Origin: Planococcus versutus
GTDB lineage: Bacteria > Bacillota > Bacilli > Bacillales_A > Planococcaceae
NCBI RefSeq assembly: GCF_001186155.3
Contig: NZ_CP016540.2
Coordinates: 1,342,001 to 1,406,000, forward strand
Direction: 5' to 3'
Length of the DNA: 64,000 nt
Part shown: in pieces, positions 19,498-28,444 of the stretch
How positions within the stretch are numbered: the first letter of the stretch is position 1
Layout of the letters: each line of letters begins with the position of its first letter
Translations under genes and position numbers: made by a program
Notes under the pieces: model-generated
What the model was told of the DNA's origin: nothing
The model's input: only the letters and a program-made list of their open reading frames with translations
The model's database searches: none

Positions 19498-20968
19498 TCA
19501 AGTATTTGGAAAAACGTTTCTAACCATATTAGTGGCAGGATTATTATTTTTTGGCGTTGCCAATGTAGGAGCTGCAGCTGTAGACAAATGGCTGTTCCCA
19601 ACTACTAAATTTGGTGATCATACATATATTGGCACAACGGAAGTTTCCAACATGGAAATAGCTGCAGCTATGGAGCAATTTTCAGGAACCACTGAAAACT
19701 GGCGACAATCGTCTGAACTACTCGTAACCTATCAAGATGCAACAGCTAGTTATCCATTAGACAATGCAGAAATTTTGTTAGAAGAAACCGCTGAACAAGC
19801 TCAGTCGGGTGTACAGAATAGTTTTGTATATGATCTTCAAGACAAAACCACTGAACGTTTTTTCACTGAAAATTTTACAGGAGTAGAATTTTCTGAATCT
19901 GAAGTGCAAAAACTGACGAACAAACTAGAACAAGCACTTCAAGCAGGTTTAGAAAAAACACATGTCGCGATCAGCGATGATTCACTTGTGGTGGATCGTG
20001 AAAATGTTTCTGAAATGATTTTTCCGGAGTTGTCGACTAGTGAAGAAGTGGCAGCGATCGTTGAAGCTATTAATGGACTTCAAATTGCTCCTGGTGAGAC
20101 ATTTTCTTTTTTAGAAGTGATTGCTGAAATAGAACCTATTGGAGTAACAGATGCTGAACTTACTGAAATTGCTTCAACTATTTATTCTGTGGTACTCAAA
20201 ACAAACTTCAAAATAGAAAAACGCACCATCGGAACACAAGTTCCCAAAAAAATTGCTGTAGGTCAAGAAGCAACGATTAATCGTGCACTTGGCATCGACT
20301 TGGTTTTTTCTAACCCCAATGCTAGCTCGTTTGTTTTAAATGCAGCTTCTTCAGGAAGTTCGTTGACTGCGTCATTATACGGTTTTCCGTTTGTATATGA
20401 GTATGCGGTATTAACTGGTGGCAATGAAACCGTAAATCCGCGACTGATCAAGCAATACAGTGCATTTATCACAAGTGGGAAAAAAGTTGAAGAAGAAGGC
20501 AGTAAAGGAGTTCGTGTCGAAGTAACGCGTTCTATTATGGATGAAGAAGAAGAATTAGAAGTTGAATCTATTTCAACAGATTTTTATCCGCCAATTGACC
20601 GAGTGGAACTTTATCCATTGACAGCTCCTCCTGCAGAAGTCATTCCGGAAACGGGCTCTGACGAATCTCTAGAAGAGACAGAAGACGGAAAACCGACAGA
20701 AGAAGACAGCGAAACACCAACAGATTCTACAAGTGACAACAACGGTGTTAGTTCGGGATCAGGATCGGGACAAAAGGCTGAAGATGGAAAAGAATCAACA
20801 GATTCAAAAACTGAAAAAACCGAAAAAACCGAAAAAACTGAAACAACTAAAGATAAATCAAATAGTTCGACAGATAAAGAAACGGATGGTTCAACATCTA
20901 GTTCAGACAAAGATTCTGGATCAGGAGAACCGGTATACGATAAGGGTGGAAATTTAGTAAACCCTTAA
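19490..20968 (+). CDS. VanW-like surface protein in the pilus operon
   Basis: Translation probably starts at TTG 19490, behind AGGGAGG, giving 492 residues; the longer open frame starts inside the preceding gene. One N-terminal membrane anchor (about residues 8-28) is followed by an extracytoplasmic part. Residues ~200-300 match the VanW family (GLQIAPGETFSFLEV, then STIYSVVLKTNFKIEKRTIG and a hydrophilic beta region). The usual GGGxCQ motif before STxY is missing. The C-terminal ~110 residues are a disordered Ser/Thr/Glu/Lys-rich tail with repeated KTEKTEKTE. VanW function is not well established. It lies directly before pilB. Confidence 0.72.
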   Translation: MNNQVFGKTFLTILVAGLLFFGVANVGAAAVDKWLFPTTKFGDHTYIGTTEVSNMEIAAAMEQFSGTTENWRQSSELLVTYQDATASYPLDNAEILLEETAEQAQSGVQNSFVYDLQDKTTERFFTENFTGVEFSESEVQKLTNKLEQALQAGLEKTHVAISDDSLVVDRENVSEMIFPELSTSEEVAAIVEAINGLQIAPGETFSFLEVIAEIEPIGVTDAELTEIASTIYSVVLKTNFKIEKRTIGTQVPKKIAVGQEATINRALGIDLVFSNPNASSFVLNAASSGSSLTASLYGFPFVYEYAVLTGGNETVNPRLIKQYSAFITSGKKVEEEGSKGVRVEVTRSIMDEEEELEVESISTDFYPPIDRVELYPLTAPPAEVIPETGSDESLEETEDGKPTEEDSETPTDSTSDNNGVSSGSGSGQKAEDGKESTDSKTEKTEKTEKTETTKDKSNSSTDKETDGSTSSSDKDSGSGEPVYDKGGNLVNP

Positions 20969-20989
20969 TCGGTGGTGAGGAGGAAAAGA

Positions 20990-22648
20990 ATGGCGAAAGT
21001 ACGCAAGCGACTGGGCGATATTTTAGTTGACCATGGATTACTGACACAATCAGATTTAGAAGAAGCGCTCACTACTAAAAAAGCACAACAAAAAATAGGT
21101 GATGCCCTTTTACAAAGAGGATTGATTACCGAGCAGCAGCTGATTGAAACACTTGAAGTGCAGCTGGGTATTCCGCACGTCTCTCTTTTCCGATATCCTT
21201 TTGATAAAAACTTGTTCACTATGGTACCAAAAGAAATGGCAAAGCGAAATCAGTTGGTCCCATTAAAAGTAGAAGGCGATAAATTATTCGTTGCGATGAC
21301 AAATCCAATGGATTACATCACCATCGATGATCTTCGGTTAACAACAGGCTTTCACATAGAGCCAGTCATTGCTTCAAAAGAAGATGTTACTAAAGCGATT
21401 TCGAAATACTATGACGAGGAATCGTTTGATGAGTTTATCGGCGACATGCCTGACAAAGAACAAGGACAACAAGAAGAAATGGGCGATATAGACGCGCCAA
21501 TTGTTCGCTTAGTTAGCCAAATTCTTTCAACGGCTGTCTCGCTAAAAGCGAGTGACGTTCATATGGACCCTCAAGAAAACCGTGTATTGATTCGTTACCG
21601 GATTGATGGATCTCTCCGAACAGAACGCATATTGCCAAAAGCGATGCAAGGAATGATAACGGCACGCATTAAAATTTTAGCGAATCTCGACATAACAGAA
21701 AGCCGGATTCCACAAGATGGCCGCATTAAAACAAATGTAGACATGCGCCCGATTGACTTGCGCGTTTCTTCACTTCCTACCGTGTACGGCGAAAAAATCG
21801 TTATGCGAATTCTAGATTTGAGCGCCAATTTAACTGATATTGCTAAGCTTGGGTTTAGCGAACTAAACATGGAACGTTTTATGCACGAAATTGATAAACC
21901 CAATGGCATTATTTTAATTTCAGGTCCCACTGGTTCTGGTAAGTCATCAACGCTTTATGCCGCTTTAAATAAACTAAATTCTGAAGAAGTTAACATCATT
22001 ACCGTAGAAGACCCAGTTGAGTACCAACTAGAAGGCATTAACCAAATTCAAGTAAATACCAATGTGGGCTTAACTTTTGCGGCTGGACTTCGTTCGATTC
22101 TTCGGCAAGATCCAGATATCGTCATGGTTGGAGAAATCCGAGACAAAGAAACGGCTGATATCTCGATACGTGCGTCGCTTACAGGTCACTTAGTATTAAG
22201 CACCATTCACACCAATGACTCTATTGCTTCGATTACGCGTTTAATGGACATGGGCATTGAGCCGTTTCTTGTAACAGCTTCTCTAAATGCCGTGGTTGCA
22301 CAACGCTTGATTCGCAAAGTATGCCGAGATTGTCGAGAAACACATCAAGCGACTGAACGCGAAAAGTACATTTTTGAAAAAAGAGGCTTAACGATTGAAA
22401 CGATCGCGCGTGGAAGTGGTTGTTCACAATGCAACATGACAGGCTATCGTGGACGTATGGCGATTCATGAAGTACTTGTTGTGAACGAAGAAATAAAAGA
22501 CATTATCAACCGCAATGGAACTTCTGCAGAAATTCGCGAAATCGCAATGAAAAACAAAACAATTTTCTTGATTGACGACGGTTTATCAAAAGTGAAGGAA
22601 GGCATGACAACAACAGAAGAAGTTCTGCGCGTTGCCATGATGGATTAA
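20990..22648 (+). CDS. pilB: Type IV pilus assembly ATPase PilB (GspE family)
   Basis: ATG 20990 follows GAGGAGGAAAAGA and gives 552 residues; a GTG at 20972 would lie within the ribosome site. The N-terminal MshEN/GspE-N domain (~1-150) starts VRKRLGDILVDHGLL. The ATPase domain has Walker A GPTGSGKSSTLYA near residue 313, an Asp box, Walker B DIVMVGEIRDKETADI and a His box. A tetracysteine zinc site (CRDC...CSQC) follows. It powers pilin polymerisation at the inner face of the membrane. pilT follows four bases downstream. Confidence 0.95.
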   Translation: MAKVRKRLGDILVDHGLLTQSDLEEALTTKKAQQKIGDALLQRGLITEQQLIETLEVQLGIPHVSLFRYPFDKNLFTMVPKEMAKRNQLVPLKVEGDKLFVAMTNPMDYITIDDLRLTTGFHIEPVIASKEDVTKAISKYYDEESFDEFIGDMPDKEQGQQEEMGDIDAPIVRLVSQILSTAVSLKASDVHMDPQENRVLIRYRIDGSLRTERILPKAMQGMITARIKILANLDITESRIPQDGRIKTNVDMRPIDLRVSSLPTVYGEKIVMRILDLSANLTDIAKLGFSELNMERFMHEIDKPNGIILISGPTGSGKSSTLYAALNKLNSEEVNIITVEDPVEYQLEGINQIQVNTNVGLTFAAGLRSILRQDPDIVMVGEIRDKETADISIRASLTGHLVLSTIHTNDSIASITRLMDMGIEPFLVTASLNAVVAQRLIRKVCRDCRETHQATEREKYIFEKRGLTIETIARGSGCSQCNMTGYRGRMAIHEVLVVNEEIKDIINRNGTSAEIREIAMKNKTIFLIDDGLSKVKEGMTTTEEVLRVAMMD

Positions 22649-22652
22649 AACG

Positions 22653-23693
22653 ATGTCAATTCCATATATCGATGAAATTTTAACCGCTGCCATTAATTTG
22701 GATGCGTCCGATATCCATTTAACAGTAGGAATTCCACCCGTTTTTCGATTGAATGGCAAACTAAAGCGGTACGGTGAAGAAATTGTGACTTACGAGCAAA
22801 CGAGAGAAATTAGCAAGTTGTTGATTCCGGAGAGGTTGTTTGAACGCTTTTTAGAAAAAGGAGAAATGGATTACTCTTATTCGCTACCCGGTGTAGGCAG
22901 GTTTCGTGTCAATACATTTCATCAGCGAGGATCGGATTCCCATGCGTTTCGAACGATCACTACGGGAGTGCCGACAATTGATCAGTTGAACATGCCAGAT
23001 GTTTTGAAAATTCTTTCTGAATCACAACAAGGTCTCATTTTAGTCACAGGGCCTACTGGGTCTGGCAAATCAACAACTTTAGCCGCTATGATTCGCCATA
23101 TAAACGATCATATGGCAAAACACATCATCACTTTAGAAGATCCGATTGAGTACTTGCATAGGCATGGCAGTTCGATTATAAACCAACGTGAAATCGGGTC
23201 GGATACCCATTCTTTTGCGAACGGCTTACGCGCAGCTTTGCGGCAAGATCCGGATGTTATTTTAGTCGGTGAAATGCGTGACTTAGAAACCATTACGACA
23301 GCTATCACAGCTGCCGAAACTGGCCATTTGGTTATGGCCACTTTGCACACATCAAGTGCTGCATCAACAATTGAACGAATTATTGATGTGTTTCCAGCAG
23401 GTCAGCAGCCTCAAGTTCGTACACAATTAGCAGGTGTCTTAAAAGCAGTCATTTCTCAGCGGTTATTGCCAACAAGTGACGGGCAAGGACGAGTGGCCGC
23501 AACGGAAATTATGATCAACAATACAGCTATTTCCAATTTAATCCGTACAGAAAAAGTGCATCAAATTCCAAACGTTATTTTAACCAATCGTGCAGCGGGG
23601 ATGAATATGATGGCCACTTCTATACAAGAGCTATTAGCAACGAATAAAATTTCTCGCCATACCGCTCATCCATACTTGAAAGGAGAAGGGTGA
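22653..23693 (+). CDS. pilT: Type IV pilus retraction ATPase PilT
   Basis: A 346-residue ATPase of normal PilT length. The N-terminal PAS-like part contains DASDIHLTVGIPPVFRLNG. Walker A is GPTGSGKSTTLAAM near residue 133, and Walker B DPDVILVGEMRDLETI follows, with AAETGHLVMATLHT. The C-terminal AIRNLIRE-type retraction motif appears as TAISNLIRTEKVHQIPN. PilT disassembles the pilus and gives twitching or DNA uptake. The ribosome site is weak, which suggests coupling to pilB. Its presence marks a dynamic type IV pilus, not a ComG pseudopilus. Confidence 0.95.
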   Translation: MSIPYIDEILTAAINLDASDIHLTVGIPPVFRLNGKLKRYGEEIVTYEQTREISKLLIPERLFERFLEKGEMDYSYSLPGVGRFRVNTFHQRGSDSHAFRTITTGVPTIDQLNMPDVLKILSESQQGLILVTGPTGSGKSTTLAAMIRHINDHMAKHIITLEDPIEYLHRHGSSIINQREIGSDTHSFANGLRAALRQDPDVILVGEMRDLETITTAITAAETGHLVMATLHTSSAASTIERIIDVFPAGQQPQVRTQLAGVLKAVISQRLLPTSDGQGRVAATEIMINNTAISNLIRTEKVHQIPNVILTNRAAGMNMMATSIQELLATNKISRHTAHPYLKGEG

Positions 23694-23694
23694 C

Positions 23695-24906
23695 ATGGCA
23701 CGTTTTAAATACGAAGGACGCGATACAAAAAAGGTAAGAACAGGCATCGTGACTTCAAGTAACCGAAGAGAAGCGGTTATTAAACTGCGCGATGAAGGCA
23801 TCAAAGTTACGGAAATGTGGGAAATTGAAACCACTACACTTCAAAAAGACATAACAATAGGCAATCCAGTAAAGCAAGATCAATTTATAATGTTCTTGCG
23901 CCAGTTTTCTACATTGATGCGTGCAGGTGTAACGATCGTTGATACAATACGCATTTTGTCGCAACAAGTGGACTCAAAAGCATTGGCTAAAACGCTAGCC
24001 GCGATTGAAGATGAACTGCGCAAAGGCAATACATTATCAGACAGTCTAGCCAAGCATCCTAAAATTTTTGAACCATTGACGATCAACTTGATCAAAGCAG
24101 GAGAAATGTCCGGAAATATCGATGAGTCTCTAGAGCGTCTCGCCGATCATTACGAAAAAGCGTACCAAACGCGTCAAAAAGTAATTTCTGCCATGTCGTA
24201 TCCTGCAATTGTTGGCGTGTTGGCAATCGGCGTTGTAATTTTCTTGTTAGCAACCATTGTGCCGATGTTTGTTGGCATGTTTGAAGGGTTTGGCGGAGAA
24301 CTTCCGCTGCTCACTAAAGTCGTAATGATGTTAAGTGATTGGACGCTCGCTTATTGGTACTTGATCGTGCTCGCTATTTTAGTAGTACTGGGGACATTGT
24401 GGTTGATGAAACGCAATTTGCAAGGAAGAGTCATACTGGATACGTTACTGCTACGCATGCCTGTGTTTGGAAATATATTTAAGAAATCTGCGTTAGCTCG
24501 ATTGACGCGGACGTTGAGTTCTTTGTTTTCAAGTTCGGTTCCTATTTTACAAGCATTAACTATGGTCGAAAAAGTAGTAGGCAATGAAGTGATGTCCAAA
24601 GTAATCTTGTCATCAAGAGATTCACTAGAGCGCGGAGGATCGCTAACCGACCCCATGCGCAATCATTGGGCGTTTCCACCGCTAATTCCGCACATGATTT
24701 CCATTGGTGAACAAACAGGGTCACTAGACCATATGTTGTTAAAAGTCGCGGAGTTTTATGAAAAAGAAGTAGACGCAGAGACCGACCGGCTAAAAGCGTT
24801 AATCGAGCCATTGATGATTGTGCTTCTTGCTGGGCTAGTAGGTACTATAGTACTATCAATTATGCTGCCGATGTTTGAGATGTTTAATAACGTAGACAAT
24901 ATGTAG
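23695..24906 (+). CDS. pilC: Type IV pilus inner-membrane platform protein PilC (GspF family)
   Basis: A 403-residue protein with two T2SSF repeats. The first (around residues 65-190) has FLRQFSTLMRAGVTIVDTI and LIKAGEMSGNIDESLERL. The second (around 270-395) has LARLTRTLSSLFSSSVPI and ISIGEQTGSLDHML. Three membrane segments are visible, including the last near the C-terminus. It forms the membrane platform that PilB and PilT act on. It starts two bases after pilT ends. Confidence 0.95.
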   Translation: MARFKYEGRDTKKVRTGIVTSSNRREAVIKLRDEGIKVTEMWEIETTTLQKDITIGNPVKQDQFIMFLRQFSTLMRAGVTIVDTIRILSQQVDSKALAKTLAAIEDELRKGNTLSDSLAKHPKIFEPLTINLIKAGEMSGNIDESLERLADHYEKAYQTRQKVISAMSYPAIVGVLAIGVVIFLLATIVPMFVGMFEGFGGELPLLTKVVMMLSDWTLAYWYLIVLAILVVLGTLWLMKRNLQGRVILDTLLLRMPVFGNIFKKSALARLTRTLSSLFSSSVPILQALTMVEKVVGNEVMSKVILSSRDSLERGGSLTDPMRNHWAFPPLIPHMISIGEQTGSLDHMLLKVAEFYEKEVDAETDRLKALIEPLMIVLLAGLVGTIVLSIMLPMFEMFNNVDNM

Positions 24907-24958
24907 GACGAATCATCTAGATAGTTTAAAAATATTTGCAAAAAATGCAAAAAAGCTA

Positions 24959-24986
24959 TTGCTATAATTAATACTATTGATATAAT
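24959..24986 (+). promoter_or_regulatory. Promoter of the major pilin gene
   Basis: TTGCTA at 24959-24964 and a perfect TATAAT at 24981-24986 are 16 bp apart, 52 bases before the pilin start. A second TATAAT at 24963-24968 lacks a good -35. A separate promoter fits the need for excess major pilin. Confidence 0.65.
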
Positions 24987-25037
24987 TGAGACGTACTCAA
25001 AGTAGTATATAAAAGTAAAAAAATAGGGGGAAAAGAA

Positions 25038-25511
25038 ATGAAGAATTATTTACAAAAGAAATTAAACAACGAAAAAGGGATGACCTTAATCGAGCTATTA
25101 GCCGTTATCGTTATTATCGCAATTATTGCCGCGATTGCTATTCCGGCAATTGGGAATATTATTGAGAATAGTCGTTATAGTGCGGTTAAGTCGGATGCTA
25201 CAAATAGCATTAGTGCAGCTAATATCTACTTTACAGAAAACCCTGATAAAACAAGTGTTAGTGCAAAAGTTTTAAAGGATGATGGGTATCTTGATTCACC
25301 GGGTAAATTACCTGCAACAACAACTGGTACTGCAGCAGGGTCTGGTATTACAGTATTTACAAATAGTAATCCTATAAAAATATCGACTCCAGCTATCACA
25401 TATTCTACTGGTAAGACCTTAACCTTTACAAATGCTTCAATTGAATTAATCAATGCTGATGATAAAAAGGGTAGCGAAGATCCTGCTGCTAAAACAATAC
25501 CTGCACAATAG
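25038..25511 (+). CDS. pilA: Major type IV prepilin (PilA-like)
   Basis: A 157-residue class III prepilin. The leader ends at Gly14, then MTLIELLAVIVIIAIIAAIA with Glu5 and the N-terminal helix. The globular part is small, Thr/Ser-rich and lacks the C-terminal disulphide loop of Gram-negative pilins. It has its own promoter and a strong ribosome site (GGGGGAAAAG). It lies between pilC and pilM, a usual place for the main subunit. The name follows function; orthology to a particular PilA is not claimed. Confidence 0.87.
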   Translation: MKNYLQKKLNNEKGMTLIELLAVIVIIAIIAAIAIPAIGNIIENSRYSAVKSDATNSISAANIYFTENPDKTSVSAKVLKDDGYLDSPGKLPATTTGTAAGSGITVFTNSNPIKISTPAITYSTGKTLTFTNASIELINADDKKGSEDPAAKTIPAQ

Positions 25512-25557
25512 TAATCTAACTATTTGAATATACTCAAGATTTGTAGGAGCTGAAAAA

Positions 25558-26484
25558 ATGGCCTTATCGTTTTTATCGAAAAAAGCGCGTGTGGTGACAA
25601 TGACTATAGAAGAAGATGCCATTCGGTATGTGGAGTTAAAATCCACAGATCCGCTCTTCATCAGCCAGGCCGAAGAGATCGCTCTTCCGGCCGGGGTTAT
25701 CAAAGATGGCGAAATTGTCGACTTAAAGGCGCTTGGTTCGTTACTCGATGAGGCTGTCCATCAGTGGGGTCTCTCTAAGAAGTCAGTCCGATTCCTCGCC
25801 CCTGACGAATTCGTTATCATCCGCAAAGTTGCATTTCCTCAAGGTGTCAAAGTCGATGAGCTAAAAGGCCATTTCTTTATCGAAATTGGTTCGACGCTGT
25901 ATTTGCCTTTTGAAGATCCGGTATTTGATGTTGTGCCTTACAACGACAATGCCGAAGTATTGATCATCGCTTCTAAAGAATCTGTTGTTCACTCGTATGA
26001 GCAAGTGTTTGACGAAGCGAAATTAAAAGCAACAGTAGCGGACATTACGCCACTCGCTTTGTACCGGTTAGCTTTTTTACAACACGATTTCGCTGAAGAA
26101 GAACACATCATGATGATCGATCTGCATTCAAAAAAAATGACTGTGTCTATTTTTTATGAGCATTATCCATTGTTCATGCGACCAGTCGAATTGAATTTGG
26201 CTGAAGAAGATTTCTTGGATTCTGCCATTGTACTAGAAGAAATTGAATCAGAAGTGGAAAAGTTAAGCAATTTTTATCGCTACAGTATGAACGCGGGTGG
26301 AGCGGGTATTACAAAAGTTGTTTTCAACGGACTAGACAATTGGCCGGAACTTCAGTCGCGTCTAGAAGGCCGCTTGTCAGTTCCTGTGTATCCACTTGTG
26401 ATGAAACCCATTCCAAGTGAATTAAACGATAGCGTTCCTGAACGTTTTAACCGTGCCATCGGTTTAGCCCTGAAAGAGGTGTAA
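25558..26484 (+). CDS. pilM: Type IV pilus assembly protein PilM
   Basis: A 308-residue actin-like (FtsA-fold) cytoplasmic protein. It begins with a hydrophilic VTMTIEEDAIRYVELKS strand pair and has the segments VRFLAPDEFVIIRKV and DITPLALYRLAFL. PilM binds the N-terminus of PilN and couples the cytoplasmic motor to the membrane alignment complex. A ribosome site (AGGAG) precedes the ATG. The gene order pilM-pilN-pilO is the conserved alignment module. Confidence 0.88.
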   Translation: MALSFLSKKARVVTMTIEEDAIRYVELKSTDPLFISQAEEIALPAGVIKDGEIVDLKALGSLLDEAVHQWGLSKKSVRFLAPDEFVIIRKVAFPQGVKVDELKGHFFIEIGSTLYLPFEDPVFDVVPYNDNAEVLIIASKESVVHSYEQVFDEAKLKATVADITPLALYRLAFLQHDFAEEEHIMMIDLHSKKMTVSIFYEHYPLFMRPVELNLAEEDFLDSAIVLEEIESEVEKLSNFYRYSMNAGGAGITKVVFNGLDNWPELQSRLEGRLSVPVYPLVMKPIPSELNDSVPERFNRAIGLALKEV

Positions 26485-26486
26485 GC

Positions 26487-27206
26487 ATGTTAGTAGATAT
26501 TAACTTATTGCCGCAAAAAGAACGAGAACGACCTGTCGTGCTTGTTGCGGTGCTTGGCGTTTTAGGGGTGGCCGTTTTACTCTGGGCAATTTTTTTCTTT
26601 ATGGCACAGTCACAAAATAACCAACAAGCCGCAACGGATGCGGAATATGCACAAGTAGCGATTCAAAGTGAAGCGGTACGCGCGCAACTAGAAGCATCAA
26701 TTGGACTAAATGACGAACAGCAATTACAAGCAACGGTTGTTTGGGCAGAAGCTTATCAATTTGATACGGTGCCTCTCCTAGGAGATCTTGTTTCTCGGTT
26801 ACCTAAACGTGGATTTTTTGATTCGTTTTCATTTGTAAAACCCAATTTGGGTACTTTGACCATTCAATTCGATACGTCTCGTGAAGCGGCTTATTATTTG
26901 GCTCAGTTAAAAGCTTCTGAAATGCTGGCATCGGCATCGCTTGACTCGGTCACGAACGAAGAACTGGATTTAATTGAAGAAGAAGATCCAAACAAAGTTG
27001 AGACAAATGAATTAATAAAAAACCCGCGTTATTTGGCTACATACAGTTTGGTTTATGTTGATGAACGGTTGCCAGCTGAAGAAGGCACCGTCAACGCAGA
27101 TGGTACAGTAACAGAAGCACCGGTAACAGAAGAAACACAAGCGCCTGCCACAGAAACACCAGCAGAAGAAACGGTTCCTGCAGAATCTGAGGTGGATGTT
27201 CAATGA
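26487..27206 (+). CDS. pilN: Type IV pilus assembly protein PilN-like
   Basis: A 239-residue bitopic membrane protein. The N-terminal MLVDINLLPQKERERP is the INLLP motif by which PilN binds PilM. One membrane segment follows (~18-40), then a coiled/ferredoxin-like extracytoplasmic region. The last ~45 residues are a Thr/Glu/Pro-rich tail. It starts two bases after pilM and overlaps pilO by four bases. Confidence 0.87.
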   Translation: MLVDINLLPQKERERPVVLVAVLGVLGVAVLLWAIFFFMAQSQNNQQAATDAEYAQVAIQSEAVRAQLEASIGLNDEQQLQATVVWAEAYQFDTVPLLGDLVSRLPKRGFFDSFSFVKPNLGTLTIQFDTSREAAYYLAQLKASEMLASASLDSVTNEELDLIEEEDPNKVETNELIKNPRYLATYSLVYVDERLPAEEGTVNADGTVTEAPVTEETQAPATETPAEETVPAESEVDVQ

Positions 27207-27997
27207 GTAGCTTAACGAAACGCCAAAAAGAAATCGCTTTGGTAGCACTAGCTGTACTTTTGTTACTTGGTAGTGCTGCGTACTCTTACTTTTCTTTGTA
27301 TACGCCAGCTAAAGAAGCACGTCTACAATCTGAACAATTACTAACTTCAGAAAAAGAAGTGCTCATGGCATTAGAAGCACAACAAAAAGCAGCTCCACCG
27401 ACTGAAAAAATCAGTGTTGGCGATTTGCAACAACAAGTTTCTGTCGAACCTTTAACAGATTTGATCTTATTGCAAATTGAACAAGCTGAGCTAATTTCAC
27501 AGACCTTTGTGACTTCCGTGAATTTTACAGAAGCGCCATTGACGTTACTGCAGCCAGTTGAAGGAATGGAAAACCTACAAGAAATCGTCGCAGCAGTCGA
27601 GTTTAATGCTAGAGATTATAACGGCATCGCGACTTTTATAGACGAAATTGAACAAATGGAACGAATCATGGTAGTGGATACTATTGATTTTACTGCAAAC
27701 CCGGAACTGACAAAAGCTGATCAACTAAACGAACCTTTACTCGTTTCGGTTTCTTTTTCTGCATTTTATCGTCCGGATTTAGTGGGCCTTGCGGATGATT
27801 TGTTAAAAGTCGATTCGCCGGCGCCTGCTAAAAAAGTAAATCCATTGCCTCAAAACGATGGAACCAACTTGGTAATGCCAGAAGTGATAGCTCCAGAAAC
27901 GACACAAGAAGAAATTGAGATTTTAACTACCGATCCTGAAACAGACGTAAAAGTCGATGTGACTGTTGAAGAAGACGCTGAGACGGTAGACCGGTAA
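27203..27997 (+). CDS. pilO: Type IV pilus assembly protein PilO-like
   Basis: A 264-residue bitopic protein with one membrane segment (about 9-30), a short coiled coil and an extracytoplasmic alpha/beta domain that fits PilO. The C-terminal ~60 residues are acidic and low in complexity. It partners PilN. No pilP or secretin pilQ follows, as expected in a Gram-positive cell without an outer membrane. Confidence 0.82.
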   Translation: MSSLTKRQKEIALVALAVLLLLGSAAYSYFSLYTPAKEARLQSEQLLTSEKEVLMALEAQQKAAPPTEKISVGDLQQQVSVEPLTDLILLQIEQAELISQTFVTSVNFTEAPLTLLQPVEGMENLQEIVAAVEFNARDYNGIATFIDEIEQMERIMVVDTIDFTANPELTKADQLNEPLLVSVSFSAFYRPDLVGLADDLLKVDSPAPAKKVNPLPQNDGTNLVMPEVIAPETTQEEIEILTTDPETDVKVDVTVEEDAETVDR

Positions 27998-28007
27998 AGA
28001 AGACAAA

Positions 28008-28037
28008 AGAGAAATCACTGCGATTTCTCTTTTTTTG
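28008..28037 (+). terminator. Intrinsic terminator after pilO
   Basis: A 9-bp stem AGAGAAATC/GATTTCTCT with a five-base loop is followed by a run of T. Confidence 0.92.
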
Positions 28038-28286
28038 GTAGAGCTGGTTTGAAGATTTGTGTATAAGTCGAGTTATGAAGTTTCACTTCTAGATATTCCG
28101 CAAAGCAACTTCGCTATCCCGCGGCCTTGTGGGAGTCTACGCTGTTTTGCTGCATATCTCCAATGTGGACTCTTAAATATAAGTTTGTATCTACTCTAAG
28201 AAAAATTTATGATCAGCCAAATTCAAGCTGTCTTTTTTGTAGCGTGGAATACGAACTTTTAATGAAAACCTTAGAAGAAAGAACGT

Positions 28287-28390
28287 AAGGCGGCGACTCC
28301 TGCGGAAAAACGGAGTGGTGAGACCCCGCAGGAGCCTGCGACGAGGAGGCTCAGCGCTTCGTCCGCGGAAAGCGTCCGCCTGCAGTGACT
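28287..28390. repeat. Dispersed intergenic repeat element of Bacillales type
   Basis: The gap between pilO and pilD (28038-28444) holds no gene. Its 3' part is a GC-rich element with a perfect 9-bp inverted repeat (CTCCTGCGG 28297-28305, CCGCAGGAG 28326-28334), the phrase GACGAGGAGGCTCAGCGCTT, and short outer inverted arms GGCGG/CCGCC. From memory, elements of this wording occur many times in Bacillales intergenic regions. A degenerate piece (28100-28135, CCCGCGG..GGGAGTC) lies upstream in the opposite sense. Copy number in this genome cannot be seen from one window. Confidence 0.7.
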
Positions 28391-28444
28391 TCTTCAACTC
28401 TATCACTAACTATTCCACAAAAAACTACAGCAAAGAGGGTTTCT

